In this document: positions 33,831 through 45,228 of the stretch, in pieces
How the letters are laid out: each line of letters starts with the position of its first letter
How positions within the stretch are numbered: the stretch's first letter is position 1
DNA from: Corynespora cassiicola
Taxonomy: Eukaryota; Ascomycota; Dothideomycetes; Pleosporales; Corynesporascaceae
Direction: 5' to 3'
DNA length: 64,000 nt
Assembly (NCBI GenBank): GCA_022059125.1
Contig: JAEUWY010000020.1
Coordinates: 682,001 to 746,000, forward strand
The notes under the pieces: generated by a model
Told to the model about the DNA's origin: nothing
Database searches by the model: none
The model's input: the letters and a program-made list of their open reading frames with translations, nothing else
Position numbers and translations under genes: made by a program

Positions 33831-36800
33831 ATTAGCCAAGGAAACTGGCCATTGGGGCTCCCTGGTACGCCTAGGATGGAAAGACTATCGGTTAGATGTC
33901 TGAACGCTATCAATTTCCAAATGGACAATTCCATGTGTAATGGCATTAGACGACCGGCCGCAATGGGGCGGGTCACTGACGTGATGCACGAGGGCTCGTT
34001 TTCGTCCCGCTCGAGATTGACCGATCCTCTCCGCAGCGTTCTCGCCCGTGGGCGTGCTGGTGACGATGACGGTGCTGCATCGAGAAAACGGTGGCAGAGG
34101 GCCATTGTCGCTGTATGAGAAAGACATGACTACACCGATCGACGCAAGTTGACGACAAATTCACCGATTCCCCTGCTGTAAGCAGTTTACAGGTGCTCGA
34201 GAGGTCCACAGCATCCCCGAAGAGCTGTCTTGTGATGAGCAGACGTGGTGCCCGCCGTTCACAGTGCGACCGTGCATGCGGGAAGCTGCATGTCCGCTAA
34301 GCCTCGCTGATTGCCCTCCCGGGGTTGAAAGCGTAGTCGGAATGGTATCCAGAATTCTCGCAACCACGACCATTTTGGATCGAGGCAAGCCGGGACGGGT
34401 GCATCACGAGCCTCTTTTTTTCAGGAATGCTCGAGAGGCCCACACGAACCAGCAGACATTTTTTGGGTGCTGCGCAATATCTGAAACGCGGGCCATGGTG
34501 TATACATCAGGTGCCAGGACGAGGCTTGGAGCTGAGCCACATCTGCTCAGGGTCCACGGGATGGTGATGAAAGGCAGCGGGTGGAAGAAGGGTCGAGACT
34601 AGAGTGTGCTTAATTTGTGGGCTGAATAGGTGGGTCGGCATCTGGTCGAGCGTCTAATGGGGGTGTGATGGTCAATCTGGGGTACATACGCACAGGCAAT
34701 AAATGGGAGGGAGGCAAAGTACCCGATGCATGTGATTGAGACGGGTCGAAGGGTCAGGCTCGAGCACCATTGCCTGACCCTTCAGCCTCGCCATGCAGGC
34801 TCGGACGCGCCAGAAGGGCAATTGGGCCTTGAGACGATGCGCAGAAGGACCCTGTGGAGTGCGAGACCACTGTTCCTTGGGCCCTGTGGGGTTGCCCAGG
34901 CGAAGATGTGCAATGGATAGACTGAGACAGAAACTATCGACAATCACGGTGGAGCATGGCCCGATCAGGTAGATGGGCTCTATCAAAAAAACACCAGAGG
35001 CCCAAACGGGGACGGCGGGCTAGCTGGACAGTGAATAGAAAACGTGGCATTCGGATGGCAAGAGACAATGGGACGATTCTTGTTGGGCAAGTGGGCTGGT
35101 AACGGAGAGTCGAGAACCAGCGGGCGAGGGCGGGAGTGGGCGGCAGTGGACGGCGGCCGTTGCAAGCTCCCCAGGCACCCGAGTTCGGCCGCTCGCGTGG
35201 GGTAGTAGCCGTCTCTATCACGGGGAGGACCATGGTCGTGTCCCTAGCGTACCCTGATTAGCAGCGCACAATGGCGTCCTATTTTCGACGACAGGCGGCA
35301 CACGCCTGAGCAGAGGCAGATATTCTCCGAGATAAGGTGATGTGCAATCGTCGATCTGTTGATATTGCGTGCAGCAGACGAAGCGCAGGCGACGCGGTGC
35401 GCTAGGGAAGGCCTAGGAAAGGCGTAGCAGAGGCGCGCCCTCTCTCTGGGAGGGAGCGAGCAGGGCGAGGGGTTAGCACGAATGGATGGCAGCGAGTGGC
35501 AGCGCGAATGGCAGCGCGAATGGCAGCGTGAGCCTGGCGCATGCGCGTCTGGTGTGCGGTTCGCCCGCAGACGGCCGGCAATAGGTAAATGGCTCGCGAG
35601 GCAAGCCGCCAGCGATGGCGCAAGCGACGTACTGGCTGGTAGGAGGCGACGATGGGCCTAAATTAGAGGGGCCTCCCATGGCAGCGCTCTGGAGGCTGAA
35701 TGCGCGGCTATGCCGTTTGCGGGAGGGGAGGGGCAGAGGGTCAGCACGCAGCAGCCGGCAGCAGCCAGCAGCAGCCAGCAGCATTGGCGGGCAACGCAGT
35801 CTTGGACGCACCATGGCCGCAGGCGTAGCCGGCTTGCCAGACGAGGCCAGGCAGAGCCAGGCAGAGCCGACTCGAGGCCAATGAGGCCAATGGGGTCGTG
35901 GTTGCTGCTGGCTGGTTCCGAAAATTCTACCCCGTCGCGTCGCCACCGGCCGGGAGCCAGCGCGGGAGCCAGCGCGCAGGCAGTTTCTGTTACGCGTGCG
36001 AAATGCGGGAATAAGGGACGAGCCTGGCAGAGTTTGCAGCCGTCGAGGGCGGGAGCGTGGGTGGTGGACGACGACGACGACGTGGGCGGCGGCGGGCAGT
36101 GGGCGGGCAGTGGGCGGGCAGCTCTGGCTGGCGCGTGCCTTGGTAGGCCATGGAGCCTCTCGCGTCTGGTGCCTCGGTCGGCCTCAGCACAGCTCCCACG
36201 ACGATTACGAGCGGCGCCCTCAGCCTTGCGAGCAGAGATCCACTTGGCGCTGGGTCGGCCGTGCCTCGACCCGCGGCGATGGAGGGCTTGGGCGCCGTCG
36301 GTTTTGGCGGATCCAACTCCGCCGCACGCCCAGCGCCGGCGGGCTGCGGAGCGATGGGCTCAGGCATGGGGGCATGGGCCGGCGCCGGCTGCGCAGAGAT
36401 GCAATGGTGCAGCGCGGTGCAGCGAGGTAGCAGGGACCGGCAGGGAGGGGCAGCACGTCGCAGGGAGCGTACTGCGGTGCAGCGGCGCCGTGGTGCAGCA
36501 GCGACAGCGCGTGGTGCGGTGCCCATGGGGCCCGTGGATGATTTGCAGGGGAAGCGATACGCGGCGTATGGGGTGCCAGGCAGGCCAGGCAGGCCAGCAG
36601 CGACCAGCCAGCCCAGGCAGGCCCGTCGAGAGCCCGTGGAGCCACTCGAGCCCGCAGCGAATCGCAGCCGCCCCTGCCAACTGAAATATTAGCCATGGGC
36701 GCGCTCCCAAATTCCCCTTCCCATTCCACCTCATTCCACATCTCCACTCGCAGTGAACGTCGACCGTTCGACCACTTGCCCGCCCAACGCACGCCCTGCC

Positions 36801-36916
36801 TCCCCGCCCCGAACGCCGATGCCCTCTGCACGTGCGTTATTGGCCGTTCCCTGGATCGCTAGACCCCTCTTTCGCTACCACATCCCCCATCGTCGTCTCT
36901 GAGCCCCAAAAACATC

Positions 36917-36923
36917 TATATAA
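36917..36923 (+). promoter_or_regulatory. TATA box of the Spt23-like gene
   Basis: TATATAA about 240 nt before the ATG at 37165, followed by a long CT-rich stretch typical of fungal transcription-start regions. Confidence 0.5.
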
Positions 36924-37164
36924 TCTGCTTCCGCCGAGGCCCCCGTCGCCCTCCTCCATCATTCCCCCCCACGCACGCCAGGGCCGTCTGATACCATCTC
37001 GTCGGCCTAGCACCCTCTTCTTAGCTTCCACCTGCTCCCCGCCCCCCCAGCTTGGTCCTGCATATCCGCCCAGGCTTGTACTTGTGCTACCCTAATACGC
37101 CTGTTCCCGCCTACGCTTCCCACACTAGAAACAACTGTGCAGGCAGCCGCCATCAAGAAGAGAA

Positions 37165-38610
37165 ATGGAGTACCTGTACAGCTTTTCGAGCGGGGACGAG
37201 AGCACCGTCAACCCCGCCGACTTGGAGTCTTGCAATCCAAACAACCTCCAGACGGTAGACTCGGCCGTCGACCTCTCCTCACAATTCTTCGACTGGCCAT
37301 CAGCCACCTCTGACGCCTTCGACGACTTCTTCGACCTTGCCACGTCGTCGTCTCCCGACGTGCTCTTCAGCGATGAGAGCCACCTGAGCTCCCCCGAAGC
37401 AACCCAGGACCTCCAGACTCCCCCCCAGGTCTACCTCAACCCCGACAAGACCAAGACCCGCGCTGAGACCCAAATCAAGGTCCAGCTGGTCGTCGACGCC
37501 CTGGATGACCGGTTCGAGTACATCCATTTCCCCAGGCGGACGCTGGCCAAACCCAAGTTGCTGTCCAGCGCTGAAGAGAAGGCCGAAATCGAGGCCCGCG
37601 GCGATGCCCTGCACATGGAGGTGCTCCTCGTGTGTGCCACCGCCATTGAGAAGAAGGAGAACCTCGAGCAGGCTCTGCGCCGCGCCGCCGGCAAGGAGAA
37701 CGTCCCCCGCCGCGGAAAGGGCGTCGCTGTCTCCGAGGTGGAGAAGGATTCCCCCGAGCACCCCCAAAATGGGGGCGAAGTATTGATATGCGAGGGGTGC
37801 AAGGAGCGCGAGAAGAAGCGCTACGACCGCAAGAAGAAGCGCGCAGACGACGAGGAAGAGTGGTGGTCCTACGAAGATGAGCGGGTCATCATGATCAACG
37901 AGAAGGAGTTCAAGAAGTGGAAAGACGTGGATGCAAATTGCTCCGAGCAGTACTCTGCCAAGGCAAAGCAGGTCGAATTCGCCATGCGGATTGCCTGCTA
38001 TTGCCGGCATCAGGAGGAGAAGACGCCCCAGGGATACCGCGTCATTTTCACCTTCAAGGATCCCAACGGCGCCTTGATCGCGCAGCACGCATCAGAGATT
38101 TTCCAAATCACCGACGACCACAAGAATAAGGAGATGGCGGCGCCGCAGATTTCGATCCCAACGATGAACTCCATGCCTTCTATGCCCGCCATGGCCCAGC
38201 AGTTCCAACCGCCACCGTCCGCCATGGTGGCTCACTATTCCGTGGATACCCACCACTTCTCTCCCCCCGCCATGAGCGCGTATTCGCAGCCGCCCACGCC
38301 CATTGAGACCCAGTTTACGGGGATTAGTTCATATTCGCAGCCAGCCACGCCTGTCATGCCCAACTTTTTCAACCCACAGATGCAATATCAATACCAGCAA
38401 CAGCATCCGCACGATTTGTTTGCCCAGGCCCAGGCCCAGGCCCAGGCCCAGCACGATCCCTACGCTCAGCATCAATACATGCCGAGCGCCTCTGCACCCC
38501 AGTCGGCCGTCACGACGCCCATCAACTTGTCGCGGCCCGCATCGCCAACTTGGGAGCAGGGCCCGGCCAAGAAGAGGCCCGTTCGGTGTCTCTATTACTA
38601 CCATGACTAG
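37165..38610 (+). CDS. Short Spt23/Mga2-like transcription regulator
   Basis: A single-exon 481-aa protein. Residues about 1-90 are acidic and Ser/Asp-rich, like an activation region. Residues about 90-330 match the N-terminal part of fungal Spt23/Mga2-type proteins: an ETQIKVQL segment, an LHMEVLLVCATAIE segment, a PQNGGEVLICEGCKEREKKR motif with a Cys pair, AMRIACYCRHQEEK, and GYRVIFTFKDPNG ending at ITDDHK. The rest is Pro/Ser/Gln-rich with a (Gln-Ala)5 run from a GCCCAG repeat (about 38424-38452) and a terminal KKRPVR basic cluster. Full-length Spt23/Mga2 add an IPT domain, ankyrin repeats and a C-terminal ER membrane helix; none is here and no later exon is visible. It would therefore be a soluble, probably nuclear protein. 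Role in lipid or hypoxia response is inference. Confidence 0.75.
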   Translation: MEYLYSFSSGDESTVNPADLESCNPNNLQTVDSAVDLSSQFFDWPSATSDAFDDFFDLATSSSPDVLFSDESHLSSPEATQDLQTPPQVYLNPDKTKTRAETQIKVQLVVDALDDRFEYIHFPRRTLAKPKLLSSAEEKAEIEARGDALHMEVLLVCATAIEKKENLEQALRRAAGKENVPRRGKGVAVSEVEKDSPEHPQNGGEVLICEGCKEREKKRYDRKKKRADDEEEWWSYEDERVIMINEKEFKKWKDVDANCSEQYSAKAKQVEFAMRIACYCRHQEEKTPQGYRVIFTFKDPNGALIAQHASEIFQITDDHKNKEMAAPQISIPTMNSMPSMPAMAQQFQPPPSAMVAHYSVDTHHFSPPAMSAYSQPPTPIETQFTGISSYSQPATPVMPNFFNPQMQYQYQQQHPHDLFAQAQAQAQAQHDPYAQHQYMPSASAPQSAVTTPINLSRPASPTWEQGPAKKRPVRCLYYYHD

Positions 38611-38894
38611 TAGCGCGCCATAGGTTACTGGAAGAGCAGGGAAGCATTGGGTCATCACTTCTTTGGCGTTAATCAGGGCATGACTTTACGAACAACACCG
38701 GGGAAACCGGATTAGCATTTGGGTGGCGTTTCTAGGCCGGCATCTTGGACGGGCCTTGATAGAGCGCTTACGACTCTTGTCTTTTGGTTTCTTTTTCTTC
38801 CCCTTTCACTCATCCATTCGATTCAATTGCGCTTGTAATTTTTAGAGCACCGACCACAATACGAATTGTAATTTGAATAGCATACACGCGTTCC

Positions 38895-38917
38895 ACTCTG
38901 CAATGTCATTGCAGAGT
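38895..38917. repeat. 23-bp palindrome in the 3' flank of the Spt23-like gene
   Basis: Eleven-base arms ACTCTGCAATG and CATTGCAGAGT around one central T. It lies about 285 nt after the stop codon. It could be a hairpin at the transcript end or a dimeric protein-binding site. Confidence 0.85.
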
Positions 38918-39023
38918 TTCGAGGACGACACAACATTATCACAGTATCGATTTTTACATAGCTATTATGAATCCATCATATAACATATTTTTATCAACCA
39001 AAACCACAAGAGTGCTTCCTCGG

Positions 39024-39134
39024 TAGGTGACTGCTTTGAATTCATCCCAGCAGGTTTCCAAGCTACAGAAGAATAGGGTTGACGTCTCCATAGGTAACTG
39101 ATTTGAATCCACCACCAGGCAGTCTACAAGCTAC
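39024..39134. repeat. Imperfect tandem duplication, period 67 bp
   Basis: TAGGTGACTGCTTTGAATTC... (from 39024) recurs as TAGGTAACTGATTTGAATCC... (from 39091). Both copies run to CAAGCTAC about 43 bases later. Confidence 0.75.
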
Positions 39135-40007
39135 TCACCTGCCCACCCACCGCATGCTGGACGAACCTCAGTCGGGGAAGCGGTGGGGAACCTGCGCGTT
39201 GCCATGCCACCATCCAGCCAGCAAGCAGTCCATCCGCACAATCTCCAGCCAGTACAGAGCACCCCGTGGCGCCGGACCTGGCCTGCACAGTACCGTTCGG
39301 GCCATTCGATCAACTCTTTCAGTCGGGTTGCGTCCTGTCGTGTTCGCCTGGGCGCCTGGGCGGGGCAACGAGCGAGCGAGCGAGGGACGGACGGGATGGG
39401 ATGGGATGGGAATGGGGAGGGGTCGTCGATCCCTCTTCGCTCGTACCGTACACTACCAACCCACACACATACGTACCTTTCCATGTCGAGCCCGTGCCCG
39501 CTGTCGGCCGTCCGCGCGCATGTGCCTGTACCGTAGACTGGCCACGCCGCAATGGAGCGAGCGAGCGAGCCCTTCTTCTTCTGAAGACGGACGGATGGGC
39601 GGCGGTGGCCCCCATCGATCCCATGCCAGGTATCGCACTGCACTGCACTGAGCCTCGAACACATGATGAGCCTGATGAAGATATGTGATGACGATATGCA
39701 CCCAGGTAGCCAGTTCACTCCAAAAAAATTTAATGATCCGTGCAAAAAAAAAAAACCCCCCCCCGTCCCCTGCACTCGATCACGAAAATCCCTTCTTCGG
39801 GCCATGGCAGCAGCAGCCATAGCAAGAGCCAGCGCGTCGACGAAAGCCGCGAAAAAAAACGCAAAGCACGCAAGCGAGGGGAAGGGAACGAGCATGCCAG
39901 CCGGGCCGGAAACAGAGTGAGAGGGATGGGTAACGCACCGAATGCTACGCCGTAAATACCGCGCGCTCGGCCTGGCGTTCCGAGCGAGTGCCGCGACGCA
40001 AGACTTG

Positions 40008-40027
40008 GCTGCTGCTGCTGCTGCTGC
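40008..40027. repeat. (GCT)6 microsatellite
   Basis: Six GCT triplets in the interval upstream of MCX1's 3' end. Confidence 0.9.
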
Positions 40028-41900
40028 ACTGCACCCCTCCACCCACCACCCCTTCTCTGGCTACCCTGGGTGAGAAAGGGAAGGGGGGGGGGGGGGAGGG
40101 AGGGGGCTATCGCGGATGAGCAAGCTGTGCCAACTTGTCAATCCCGTGATGGCGGATGGTGGCTCGTTCGTCTCGCTTCCAATACAATTTGGGGGGAAGG
40201 GCAGGGCATGTGGGCTCTGGTTCACGGGCACGTGTGCGTGTGTCCTGCGTGTGCACGCACGCACGGATGGTGGTGGTGGTGGTGGTGATGCGTCTAGCGC
40301 TCGCTCTTTGACGTGTTCGTCGGCGGCAGGTTCAGACGGAAAGACGCTGGAGGAGCAAAGAGACGGTGTAGGGAAGGAAGGTTGCTACCAGGACGCGGCG
40401 GCCGGGCTTCTCGGCCAATGGGATGCGAGCGCATGGCGAGCCTGTAGTCCTTTGCGACGAAGGAAGGGAAAGTGGGTGAAAAAAAGTAATAAAGGAGAGC
40501 TGGCGGTTTTTTTCGATAGTAAGGTTCAAGGTTCACTTTACAATCCAATCCTGCTGCAATCTTGGTTGTGGGTAGGGTTTCGGGCTTGGTCATCGCGCTG
40601 GGAATGGTCAAGCTGCGCTTTTGGGATGGGAGGTGATGTGTTGTATACTATACACCGAAGATGGGAAATGGACCGGTGAATGGACTATATCGTCTGCCCC
40701 CCTAGTTGATGATGCGGGCGTTGTAATAAGGCCGCCTGACCGAAATGCGACCTCATGCATCCTTCTATGGGATCATGCCCAATCTGCTTAGACTGCCTGT
40801 CTGTACAAGCCACTTTATGGTAATCTGGCTTTCCCATGTTGCTTGGAAAGGCATGCCATGATTAGCGCTGGAGCTAACAGAGCATTCCCCACCTCGGTGG
40901 TATTGAGGCGATATCAAAGGCGATATCGTGTATAATATAGATGTAACAGATTGGAACTAATTACTTGTCATGTCTATGTTAAGGAGACTATACTTGATAT
41001 AGTAAGATTCTCTCAAACTAGTTTTGTTTGCAAACCAGAGGAGTTGAACTACTGCTGTGGTGTATCCCAAACCACCACTCCACATCCATAGCACCATGCC
41101 CAAATCTTGGACATCAACACAACCGTTCAGCCCTCCCAAACAAGCTCCCTCCCATCCCCCTCCTCCCCCCCGTTTTAAAACGCCACTCCGCTCCAGACCA
41201 CCCTGATCCACAACTCGTGCATCCCCCAGCCCACCGACCCGCACGCTTACCCGCCTTATTCAGGCACAACCGCACCCTTTCCCGCCAATACATCCAGTCA
41301 ATCCCACACCCTCGCCCGATCCCCACCGCCTCCTAGATCTCGATCTCTTTCTTCCAGCCCACAGCCCCGACCCTCTCCGTCGTTTCCCCCACCGCTCCCT
41401 CGACTCCACTTTCCCCCAAGCACACAGAAAAAGAAAGCAAAAAAGGGCCATCACAGTACCAAAACATACGCTCCCTTATACTACGCAAAGACCCGCGGTC
41501 CCCTCCCCGCCCACCACACACCGCCCCACCAATATATCTCCTATATTGGGCCCCAAAACCAGACCATGCCATGTCAAACCAAACATTCGCGCAAGTCCCG
41601 AAGCCCCGACCCCGCCGAGCCATTGATTCGAAAGGGAGAGCTCCAGTCCAGGGAAGAGCTGTGCGCTAGATCGCAGCTTTCTCTTTTCTTTTTCCCTTCT
41701 TCTTCGGTGCTTCGGTGCCATAGGCAGGGCAAGGCATGGCAGGGTAGCAAAGCAGGGCAAGGCAGCGGTCAGGGCTAGGGCCTAGGGCCAGGGCAGCAGG
41801 GCAAAGTGGCGGACAGGACAACGTGCATGGCTGACCTTCCATGGAACAAATCGAGGGCCACATTACTTACATGCGGAGCTTGGACGTGTCCTGCTTGCTT

Positions 41901-41977
41901 GCATGTATGTACGCACGCACGCACGCATTGCAGAATGCACAGGCCTCGCGCGAGCGCACGCACACGCATATACATGC
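41901..41977. repeat. Paired alternating purine-pyrimidine tracts
   Basis: 41901-41928 (GCATGTATGTACGCACGCAC...) and 41954-41977 (GCGCACGCACACGCATATAC...) alternate purine and pyrimidine without interruption. This is the sequence type that forms Z-DNA under supercoiling. Confidence 0.8.
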
Positions 41978-42610
41978 CGCATCGCACCGCAGGCCCGCCC
42001 CAGCAGACGGGCAAGGCAGAGGCAGGATGAGGCAGCAAGGCGAGCGTTTTTCATATCCGGCGAGCTGCTGTGCTACACTCCACTCCCCTTTCGGCGCGGG
42101 TGTGGGTTAGAAACGCAAAGGGGTGTGTGGGTGCGTGTGGGGGGTGGGCCTCGGGGCTTCATCGCAGACGTGGTGGAGTGTGAGGTGGATGTCGCGTCAA
42201 AGGATCGGACGTGTGTGATCGACGCATTGACGGTATGCAGAAGAGAAAGAAAAAAAAGACTGGTTGATGCGATGGGCGAGGTGGGAAAAAATAGGTGTCC
42301 GAGTCGGCGGGCGACCGAGCGAGGGAGAGGAGGGGCCCTCGATGATCGTTGCCGCTTTCATGCCAAGATATACGACTGCAAACGTGGTTCGATGGTGTGC
42401 GCGGCCATCCTCTGGCTCAGCCCTTCTTGCGCGCGCAAAGTCCCGTTGCTGCGCGTTCTCTCTCTCCAAGTCTGGGTAGTGCGATCGGCTCTTGCGATAG
42501 TGCCATGGTCTAACGGGGAGAACGGGAGCGTGTGGTGCGGAAGATAAAAATGTCAAAAAGACGCAGTGGCCCTCTTTATTTGCGCGAGTTCCGCCTTGAC
42601 TCTGTCTACT

Positions 42611-44761
42611 TTAATATGCCCCCACGCCAGCTTTCCGGTACTCTTCAAAGGAATTGACATGGGGTGCGGGATCTTCCTCTTTGTAAAGTTCCTGTTCCCA
42701 CTCGTCCTCTTCCTTTGCGAGCCTTATCAGGAAGTCGCGCTTCCGCTCCCGATCGAAATACAAGGGTCCAGACTTGAGCTGAGCAGCCGCTTGGTTCACG
42801 AGAATGTACTTGATGGTGGAGCCTGTTGCAAAGAGTCAGATCTTCATTTCATCCGGATCGATCGGGTCTCGGACAAACCTGGTGTCTTGTACTTGGTCTG
42901 TAAGAGCAGCCGGTCCACTATCGTCTTCAGTCCGCGAGCGCCCGTGCCCATCTTGACTGCTTTTTTCGCGATCTCTTTCAATGCACCCCTGGTGAAGCGC
43001 AGCTCGGTCCCATTGAGGTGAAAGAGCTGCTCTACCTGTCGGACTAGACTGTTTCTTGGCTCGGTGAGCACCTTGACCAACGCATCCTCGTCGAGAGCCG
43101 ACACTGCGCACGTCGTTGGCACCCGGCCAACGAGCTCCGGGATCATCCCATACTTTTGCAAGTCTGTAGGCTCCACGAAGTCGAGCATGTTGTACGTCAC
43201 CTCCTTTGGGGCTTCGTTGCTAAACACGTGCGGAGCCTCGGGTTCTTCCTCGAAGTAGTAGGGCAAATTTCCCTTGAACAGGGCGGCATCTTTTGCACTC
43301 AGCATCGTCTCATGTGACCCTGTTTCGGGATTGGACGCCCGCACGGTAGCGTTGAAGCCCATGCCCCCTCTGGCCATCCGGTCGAGTACCATCTTGTGGA
43401 GGCCCACAAAGGCACCCGTACATATGAAGAGAATGTTGTCGGTACGGACGTTATACACCTCGTTCTTTCCGCCATTGCCAGAACCTGGGCCTTTAGGCGG
43501 CATCCCGTCCATGGGATTTCCTGCGAAACCACCATTGTTGCCCGGATTGTTACCGGTATTACGACCTGCGCTCTTCTCACTCTTCGGCTGTATCTGGACA
43601 GTGGTGCCTTCGATTATCTTGAGGAGTGCTTGCTGCACGCCCTCGCCGCTCACGTCCTTTCCGTGGGACACTTTGGCGGTGGCAATCTTGTCAAATTCGT
43701 CGAGGATGATGATGCCTCGTTCTGCCGCGGCAATATCATAGTTGGCCGCAGCAAGCAGCCTGTGCACGCACACCTCGGCATCCTCGCCGATATAGCCGGC
43801 CTGTGTGAAGGGAGTACAGTCAGACGCGCTGATGGGCACGTCGAGCACGCGGGCAAGTGTTTTGGTCATGAGGGTCTTCCCGACGCCCGTGGGGCCCAGC
43901 ACAAGAACGTTGGACTTTTCAATCTGGAGCGGGCTCGTGTCTTGGAGGACATCGGGGTTCTCTGGAGGGAACGGTGTGCGCGTCTGGGAGGGTGGGGAGT
44001 ATACAGTCACGGTCGCCAGCTGTCCAGGATACTCGTCTGCACGGTTTAGTTCAGCCATGTCCAGAGAGGTCAGGGGAGACAATGGTCGGACGGCAGAGCA
44101 GGGGAGAACGAAAGCCGAAGCTACCTTCTACTTGGTGGCGATGGGCCATTGCCTTGCGCTGGGCCTGGGCCTCTAACCGCATCTGCTCCTCCTCCTGCCT
44201 CTCCAGCTCCCGCAGGCGCAGGTAGTGCTCATGGACGGCGACACTGAGCACCACCTTTGCGCGGTCCTGGCCGACGACGAACTTGTCCAGATGCTCCTTG
44301 AGCTTCTTGGGTGTGATGTGGCTTGCGCCGACGATGGAAGCGTCGGCCAGCGGGCCCCTGGTGGGCTCATCGGGGTCGTAGCCGCCGGTGAAGGGCTGGT
44401 TGGTGAAGTCGGAGCGGCTGTACTGGCCGGAGTCACGATGCGCGCCCCGCGTGGAGAAGGCGCGGCGCCGGGCGATGCTGGCGATGCTGGCGAGGGCAAG
44501 GTAGGACGCCTTTGCCTGCGGCGAGACGCTGACGGCAAAGGTACGAGGGGAGGCCATGGTGGCACGCAGTGGAATCACGCAGGGGCGGTGCACATGGCGA
44601 GGACGCAGGACGGGGCGGATGCAGAGGGTCGCGGCGGCGGCGGCGATGGAGGAGGTGGAGGTGGTTCCCAGCAGCTCTCCGCATGCGTAGTAGGCCCGCT
44701 TGGCGCGCCCCAGGGCCCCGCTCCCCGGCCGCCTGATAAGAGAGCTATCCCGGCTTGACAT
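42611..44761 (-). CDS. MCX1: Mitochondrial ClpX-type AAA+ unfoldase (Mcx1)
   Basis: Exons 44761-44125, 44036-42879 and 42822-42611; up to 668 aa, or 600 aa if translation starts at the internal Met at 44557, whose following sequence ([12 protein letters not shown]...ARRRAFS) looks like a mitochondrial presequence. [15 protein letters not shown] segment opens the AAA+ module. Walker A GPTGVGKT is at 260-267, the pore loop AGYIGEDAE at about 292-300, Walker B ILDEFDK with Asp325-Glu326, and the sensor-2 GTGARGLK motif near the end. A Gly/Asn-rich insert (about 370-404) follows Walker B. The N-terminal zinc-binding domain of bacterial ClpX is absent, as in yeast Mcx1. Role: ATP-driven unfolding in the matrix; yeast Mcx1 activates 5-aminolevulinate synthase (family knowledge). 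Divergently paired with the branching-enzyme gene. Confidence 0.93.
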
Positions 44762-45228
44762 GTCGTCGCGCCGTCACTGCACATCGCCCTGCACGCCGGA
44801 TCATGATGTTCTCGCCGCCAGACGTGTCGCGCCGGCCAGCCGCAGCCCCAGAGACACAGCTGGCCCAATTCGGGCGGATTCTCGCTGCGCACCCCGGGCG
44901 ATGCGGCGGCGGTTGAGGGCGCGAGTGGCGCGTATCCGGACGCGATACCGCTTGTCGCTGAGCGTATGACGTTAGTAGGAGCATCCGACATGGGTATTTT
45001 CTTTGGTTGAGAAGTCTCTCCTGTGGCATTTATTGGGCCAAACCGCAGACCCCGCAAATACCATACATACATCAGCTCTGCCTTCGCTCAGACGCCTCTG
45101 GGAGTGCTGTCGTGCTTTTTGTGCTCATCTTTCCCCCGCTCTTCCGCCCCCCAGCTCGCTTGCCAGCCTGCCTCCTAGCAAACGTCCACCCAGCCCGGCT
45201 CGCTGTCTCCTCCTACACACCTCGCGCC
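44762..45228. promoter_or_regulatory. Divergent promoter of MCX1 and glycogen branching enzyme
   Basis: 467 bp separate the two start codons. The right part is a CT-rich leader; no clear TATA box is seen. Shared regulation is possible but unproven. Confidence 0.5.

Larger units (their letters stand above)
25995..36916. other. 10.9-kb gene-free, simple-repeat-rich interval
   Basis: No frame here shows a recognisable domain or coherent intron structure; the longest are low-complexity readings of repeats. The DNA is studded with homopurine and G-runs (26905-27060, 27285-27350, 31465-31500), CT runs (27150-27175), tetranucleotide repeats (30416-30450, 31990-32025, 32477-32510), CAGGA repeats (30767-30796), trinucleotide repeats (29608-29628, 33784-33830) and alternating purine-pyrimidine tracts (30252-30276). 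The interval ends at the promoter of the Spt23-like gene, so part may be its upstream control region. Non-coding transcripts cannot be seen from sequence alone. Confidence 0.6.
38611..42610. other. 4-kb non-coding interval with repeats
   Basis: Starts with the 3' UTR of the regulator, including a 23-bp palindrome, then an imperfect duplication (39024-39134). A repeat-rich stretch follows: GAGC repeats at 39369-39387 and 39555-39570, (GCT)n at 40008-40027, a G-run near 40085-40105, TGG repeats near 40268-40287 and alternating tracts at 41901-41977. The end is the 3' flank of MCX1. Long frames here are low-complexity; no gene supported. Confidence 0.6.

Noticed and set aside
33602..34105. 167-codon minus-strand frame with a polyserine run
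   Set aside because: The polyserine is just the trinucleotide repeat; flanking sequence has no recognisable domain and no clear promoter.
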